DNA of 64,000 bases. Source: Candidatus Marispirochaeta associata. Lineage in GTDB: Bacteria; Spirochaetota; Spirochaetia; JC444; Marispirochaetaceae. A program made the translations under genes and the position numbers. How positions within the stretch are numbered: position 1 is the stretch's first letter; every line of letters starts with the position of its first letter. Below are positions 60,171 to 64,000 of this stretch, one piece after another. Below the pieces are notes generated by a model. That model did no database searches. It was given only the letters and a program-made list of their open reading frames with translations, and was not told the DNA's origin. Where the stretch lies: positions 1 to 64,000 of the forward strand of contig JWTM01000396.1 in NCBI GenBank assembly GCA_001749745.1, read 5' to 3'.

Positions 60171-61127
60171 CTATACGTGGGTTCTGAGCTTCATCTCCGT
60201 CGGGTGAGGATTCAGATACCACTGCTCGGCCAGATACTCCTTCTCGTACTTGCGGACATAATGGTTGAGCAGGGTTACCGGTACGATTAGCGGCAGATGT
60301 CCCCGGCGGTACTGATCGATAATCCCCAGTAGCTCCTGCTTCTCATCGGCGCTCAACTCCTTCTTGAAGTGACCCATGATATGGTGCAGTACGTTGGTGT
60401 TCTTCTTGACGCTGGTAAGCTTCTTCATGGCCGCAAGAAGCTCCTCTAAATACTCGTCCAGCACCTGATTGAAGGGAAGGGGCTTTCCATCGGCGACCAG
60501 TTTGCCCATCTTGCGGTAGAGACTCAAATCGTGGCTCATGATCAGGAGCTTGTGGCGCGTATGGAAGCGGACCAGGTCTCCGTAGGCGGGAGAGCTCTTC
60601 ATCATGTCCCGCCAGCGCTTGAAGACGAATACCCGTTCGATAAAATTCTCTCGCAAGGCGGGATCGTGTAATCGGCCGTCCTCCTCCACCGGTATCAACG
60701 GAAAATGGGCGGCGAACATACCGGCCCAGATCCCTGATCCGGTATTCCAGACCCGTTTACCGTCGGGGGAGTAGATCTTGACCCGGTAGAGCCCGGAGGA
60801 GGGGGATTTGCTCTTGAAGATATAGCCGCAGAGATCCTTCTCCTCCAGCTCCTTGAGACGCTTCTCCGCCCAGTGCAGCATCTGATCGGTCTTGTCCTCT
60901 TTGGTATTGTGGGTCAGCAGGCGATAATTCTCCTCCGTACCGACTAGACGCATCGACTCCCGGGGTATCGACATCCCGCATTCTACTTCCGGGCAGACCG
61001 GCACATAGGAGAAGTAGTCCCCCAGGGTCTGGAGGATGAATCGGTCCCGTTTATGGCCCCCGTTGTAACGGACGCTCTGGCCGAGCAGGCAGGTACTAAT
61101 GCCGAGGGGAATGGCTTCTTCGGACAC
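60171..61127 (-). CDS. DUF523-DUF1722 fusion protein (TudS/YbgA-like)
   Basis: 318 aa. Residues 1-150 match DUF523, with GISTCLLGQSVRYNGGHK and PVCPEVECGMSIPRE supplying the three cysteines that hold a [4Fe-4S] cluster in the thiouracil desulfidase TudS; KSKSPSSGL follows. Residues 180-310 match DUF1722/YbgA (VRFHTRHKLLIMSHDLSLYR, then NVLHHIMGHFKKEL). Start is GTG 61127 behind GAGG. It is divergent from the sugar kinase. A sulfur or thio-nucleobase role is plausible, not shown. Confidence 0.87.
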   Translation of the reverse strand: MSEEAIPLGISTCLLGQSVRYNGGHKRDRFILQTLGDYFSYVPVCPEVECGMSIPRESMRLVGTEENYRLLTHNTKEDKTDQMLHWAEKRLKELEEKDLCGYIFKSKSPSSGLYRVKIYSPDGKRVWNTGSGIWAGMFAAHFPLIPVEEDGRLHDPALRENFIERVFVFKRWRDMMKSSPAYGDLVRFHTRHKLLIMSHDLSLYRKMGKLVADGKPLPFNQVLDEYLEELLAAMKKLTSVKKNTNVLHHIMGHFKKELSADEKQELLGIIDQYRRGHLPLIVPVTLLNHYVRKYEKEYLAEQWYLNPHPTEMKLRTHV

Positions 61128-61170
61128 GGGCTTACCTCGCTATCTTATTAAAATGACTTAAAAAAGCCTC

Positions 61171-61199
61171 TTTCGTTAGCCCCGCGACTGTGCTATACT
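61171..61199 (+). promoter_or_regulatory. Candidate promoter of the xylulokinase-like gene
   Basis: TTTCGT (61171-61176), 17-nt spacer, extended -10 TGCTATACT (61191-61199). Confidence 0.5.
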
Positions 61200-61241
61200 G
61201 CGAGGCGACTTTAGTGTAGACCGGTAGAGGAGGAAATGCAA

Positions 61242-62861
61242 ATGAAACGTCGACTCTCCCTGGGGCTCGATTCCAGTACCCAGAGCTTAACCGCCGTGGC
61301 GGTGGATATAGATTCAGGCGAGGTAGTACTCGAGAAAAGTCTCGACTACGCCGCCGATCCGCGCCTTGTCGCTACCGGTATCGACGCCGACGAGTATCTG
61401 GTACCGCCGAGGGTGCCGGGCGAGGCTGACCAGCCGCCCAAGCTCTATCTCAAATCTCTTGATCTCCTCCTTGACGCCCTCAAGGCAGAAGGATTCCCCC
61501 TGGCGGAGATTGTCGCCGTCAATGTAAGCGGACAACAGCACGGCCACCTCTATCTCAACGCTCAAGCCGGGAAGGCCTTTGCCCGGCTGAAGGATGCCGC
61601 CAGCGCCGAGGATGAACTCTGCAGCCTGCTCGGACCGGCCTTCAGCTACGGCACCGCACCGATCTGGAAGACCGCCAACACCGCATCACAGGCGGAGGCG
61701 ATACGGGAGCGTCTGGGGGGCAAACAGGCGGTAATAGCGGCTAGCGGATCCGATTCTCCCCTCAGGTTTACCGGCAGCGTAGTGCGTCGGGTGGGGGAGG
61801 AGTTCCCTAAGGCGTACGAAGCCACCGCCCGGATACAACTGATTTCGAGCTTTATTCCGGCGGTCCTTGCCGGTAATGCCGATCTTCCCTGGGATTACGG
61901 TAACGGCTGCGGCACCTCCCTGATGGATTATCGCCGGCGGGAGTTTTCCGATCAGCTGATAGAGGCGGTGGGAGGCGATCTCCCGGGCGGCGCAAGGGCC
62001 CTGCGCGCGAAGCTTCCCGGACTCGTCGCCCCGGAGAGTAGCGTCGCCAGCATAGCCGCCTACTTCGTCGAGAAGTACGGCTTCGATCCTCAATGTGCGG
62101 TCATAGCCGGTTCGGGGGACAATCCGCAGACCAAGGTATTGGTGGCGGGCAACCTCTTGAGTCTCGGTTCAAGTTTTGTCTTCATGGTCGGTCCCGCCGG
62201 AGATGAGCCCGACGGGATGACGCTCGATACGGAAGGGTTTGCCAACGCCATGTACGACGGTCTCGGACGGCCGTTCATCTTCGGTTGCCGAACCAACGGG
62301 GCGATGGTCTGGGACCGGGTACGGACCGCCGCCGGGTCGTCGAAGGGGGACTACGCCGCAGCCGATAAGGCCCTGGCTGCGACGGCTCCCGGTTCGGTGC
62401 TCTTCCTCTACCAGCCCTTTGGAGAATCCTTTCCGGTCTCCCCGGCTTTCGAGGCGCAGCGCTTCGACTACGACGGCGTCTCCCTCGAACGGGATTATCC
62501 GGGGATCGTCGATTCTTCCTTGGCCGCCGTCTACCTCTACTCCCGGGGATTCACCCCAGAGAGCGGTGATCCTCTGTTTGTTACCGGAGGACCCGCGGGC
62601 AGTAGAGAGATACTGCGCCGGGTGGCGGCCATCTGGCGGCGTCCGGCGGTCCCCATCGGCAGCGTAGGGGCGGCCTTGGGTGCGGCCGTGGCCGGGGCCT
62701 ACGGAGCCGAACGGGCGGCGGGACGAGAACTGGATGTCGAGGCGCTTCGGAGACAGGTGTTGCCTCGGGGCGAGGCGGTCTATCCGAAGGATGAGGATGT
62801 CGAGGCTTATCATGCAGCAGGGGGATACCTGGAGCGCTTCGCCGCAGCCTACGCCTATTAA
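61242..62861 (+). CDS. FGGY-family sugar kinase (xylulokinase-like)
   Basis: About 539 aa. N-terminal ATP/sugar fold LGLDSSTQSLTAVAVD, then VNVSGQQHGHLYLN near 92-105 (QQHG, typical of xylulokinases), and DNPQTKVLVAGNLLSLGSS. The second lobe has LFVTGGPAGSREILRRVAAI and GSVGAALGAAVAGAYG. ATG 61242 is 8 nt from GGAGG and preferred to ATG 61236 (2 nt). No sugar transporter or isomerase is next to it. It overlaps the convergent receiver-Hpt gene by 4 bp. Confidence 0.88.
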   Translation: MKRRLSLGLDSSTQSLTAVAVDIDSGEVVLEKSLDYAADPRLVATGIDADEYLVPPRVPGEADQPPKLYLKSLDLLLDALKAEGFPLAEIVAVNVSGQQHGHLYLNAQAGKAFARLKDAASAEDELCSLLGPAFSYGTAPIWKTANTASQAEAIRERLGGKQAVIAASGSDSPLRFTGSVVRRVGEEFPKAYEATARIQLISSFIPAVLAGNADLPWDYGNGCGTSLMDYRRREFSDQLIEAVGGDLPGGARALRAKLPGLVAPESSVASIAAYFVEKYGFDPQCAVIAGSGDNPQTKVLVAGNLLSLGSSFVFMVGPAGDEPDGMTLDTEGFANAMYDGLGRPFIFGCRTNGAMVWDRVRTAAGSSKGDYAAADKALAATAPGSVLFLYQPFGESFPVSPAFEAQRFDYDGVSLERDYPGIVDSSLAAVYLYSRGFTPESGDPLFVTGGPAGSREILRRVAAIWRRPAVPIGSVGAALGAAVAGAYGAERAAGRELDVEALRRQVLPRGEAVYPKDEDVEAYHAAGGYLERFAAAYAY

Positions 62862-63763
62862 GGGTCTTTCTCTATTTCAGGGTCTATGAAGCGCACCAGT
62901 TCACGAGTATGGAGCTGGTTCAGCGCGCGTTTCAGATAGGCCTGTAGATCCTGCCTGAGCTTTTCCGGACCGGGAATGACCGCGTACTCCCCGGGAAGAA
63001 AGAGGCGATGCCCGCCCTCGATTTCCCGGAAGAGGAGGCCGTTCTTGTCGAGATACGTTGCGAACTCCTCTCCGTGGAGAAGGATACGTACCGCCAGATA
63101 GATCTCGGCGCTACGCCTCCGGTACTCCTCGAGACCGAGGGCTCCGAAGGAGCCTTTGAGGCTGTGGGCCTCCCGGGCGATGAGCTGCATGTCGTCTTCG
63201 TCAAACCCCTGGATAATGAGTTCCAGATGCTCCCGGATCTCAGCCGGCGCTACCTCCATCATCCTGCGGCAGCTCTCGTCGCTGTAGTCGCGTTCTTTAA
63301 TCGTGCGTAGAATCCGGGAAGAGAGTTCAGATTCGGCGGGATCCTCTTCCGGCGCCTGCATAATCTCCTCCGCTTGCTCGATTCCGAGTAGCTCCTTTAG
63401 GAGGGTATGCAGGGTAGTTGCAGGGAAGGGTTTCGAAATGAGCCGGCTGAATCCGTCCGCAAGGCAGCGCCGGCGGGTTTTTTCGTCGGAGAAACCGGAG
63501 ATCGCCACTATGGGTGCCCGGTTTCCGGTATCTTTCAGTCGTTTCGCCGTCTCGAAGCCGTCAATTCCGGGTAGCTGGAGATCGAGCAGGATCAGATCAA
63601 ACTGCTTCCCGCCGGCTTTTTGCAGCGCTTCCTCTCCGCTCGAGGCGCATTGAACAGTGCACTCGAGGCGGGTGAGAATCTCATTTATGACAAACTGATT
63701 GACGCGGTTATCTTCAACCAGCAGAATAGCAGAATTGTGGTGCTTCATAGTATCTGATATCAT
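62858..63763 (-). CDS. Receiver-Hpt phosphorelay protein
   Basis: 301 aa without a DNA-binding or kinase domain. Receiver at about 10-130: ILLVEDNRVNQFVINEIL, phospho-acceptor D61 in ILLDLQLPG, and ISKPFPATTL. Hpt domain at about 165-230 with AREAHSLKGSFGALG, phospho-His near 201. This is a phosphotransfer module for a hybrid kinase elsewhere. About 60 further residues (YLDKNGLLFREIEGG...) are unassigned. ATG 63748 is an alternative start. Neither start has a clear Shine-Dalgarno. Confidence 0.87.
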   Translation of the reverse strand: MISDTMKHHNSAILLVEDNRVNQFVINEILTRLECTVQCASSGEEALQKAGGKQFDLILLDLQLPGIDGFETAKRLKDTGNRAPIVAISGFSDEKTRRRCLADGFSRLISKPFPATTLHTLLKELLGIEQAEEIMQAPEEDPAESELSSRILRTIKERDYSDESCRRMMEVAPAEIREHLELIIQGFDEDDMQLIAREAHSLKGSFGALGLEEYRRRSAEIYLAVRILLHGEEFATYLDKNGLLFREIEGGHRLFLPGEYAVIPGPEKLRQDLQAYLKRALNQLHTRELVRFIDPEIEKDP

Positions 63764-63793
63764 CTATAGTAGTTTTTCAAGGAGAATGCAAAT

Positions 63794-64000
63794 CTGACGC
63801 AGCAAAAAGAGCAAGCTCAAGCCTGGATTCTGGCCCTCGATGCAGGGGGCAGCGGCATACGGGCGGCGGCCGTCGACAGGACCGGTAAACGGATTGCGAT
63901 GAAACATCGGCGCCTACAAGCCCTCGACCTGACAGAAGGTGCCGTGGAATACGACCCTGAAGAGGTACTGGAGATTTGTAGAGGTTTAGCCGGCGATCTC
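63794..64000 (+). CDS. FGGY/ASKHA-type carbohydrate kinase, N-terminus only, apparent CTG start
   Basis: 69 codons to the window edge. WILALDAGGSGIRAAAVD matches the phosphate-1 loop of sugar kinases and VEYDPEEVLEICRG the following FGGY-type segment. No ATG, GTG or TTG precedes the loop in frame. CTG 63794 is 9 nt behind AAGGAG. An ATG at 63786 begins a three-codon frame (63786-63797) whose TGA overlaps this CTG. It is divergent from the receiver-Hpt gene; a TATAGT box lies at 63765-63770. Confidence 0.65.
   Translation, partial: MTQQKEQAQAWILALDAGGSGIRAAAVDRTGKRIAMKHRRLQALDLTEGAVEYDPEEVLEICRGLAGDL

Noticed and set aside
60159..60180. Terminator between the flavoprotein and the DUF523 gene
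   Set aside because: Only a short imperfect stem around CCCAC/GTGGG and no T-run.

Overview
The window (about 58% G+C by eye, densely coded, no tRNA, rRNA, CRISPR array or prophage seen) looks like the chromosome of a free-living, pigmented, facultatively anaerobic spirochaete of the Spirochaeta type. This rests on a one-ring/1'-hydroxy carotenoid gene set that matches pigments I recall from Spirochaeta, a split glycine-cleavage P protein, and anaerobe-type membrane genes. The taxonomic call is inference.

Layout. 1-1257: an ISAs1-type insertion sequence cut by the window edge. 1428-11010: an isoprenoid/carotenoid island. On the + strand lie a GGPP synthase and two membrane proteins resembling plant phytol kinase (VTE5) and phytyl-phosphate kinase (VTE6). 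On the - strand lies crtI-crtB-lycopene cyclase-crtD-cruF-ABC1/UbiB kinase. 11062-15923: a DUF3095 protein and a PaaK-like ligase, divergent from a condensation-fold acyltransferase and a zinc-ribbon membrane protein. 15924-17160: a DDE insertion sequence whose inverted repeats also bound two ~150-bp non-coding elements (18566-18714, 34983-35132). 17241-24583: 6-phosphofructokinase, a hypothetical, a candidate small RNA and sbcDC. 24617-30749: an Lrp-type regulator with gcvT-H-PA-PB, divergent from serine dehydratase. 30810-34924: a DEAD-box helicase coupled to a LacI regulator, facing a sucrose-phosphorylase-type enzyme with a LacI operator on its -35 box.

35140-46163: a divergent carbohydrate locus around a second LacI regulator with two matching operators. 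One side has SDR, Gfo/Idh, TIM-barrel isomerase, agmatinase-like ureohydrolase and a DUF1638-hydantoinase fusion; the other has GH88, TIM-barrel isomerase and Gfo/Idh. 46160-53976: a ClC protein without the gating glutamate, a J-domain protein, an M29 aminopeptidase, an HMA metal-binding protein, a two-component system with a Met-rich sensor, NusG-II and ECF-like membrane proteins, and an HD protein. 54032-57920: a YnjBCD-like ABC importer. 58003-64000: TVP38 plus a mercuric-reductase-like flavoprotein, a DUF523-DUF1722 fusion, a xylulokinase-like kinase, a receiver-Hpt protein and the start of another sugar kinase.

The main non-gene observations are: (1) an IS and miniature elements sharing terminal repeats and sitting 0-8 bp past stop codons; (2) a promoter-hairpin-terminator unit (19830-19966) whose terminator loop repeats the usual 16S rRNA 3' tail (anti-Shine-Dalgarno); (3) at least five genes with a -10 box only 6-9 nt before the ATG and no Shine-Dalgarno, i.e. 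likely leaderless mRNAs; (4) two genes whose only sensible start codon is CTG.
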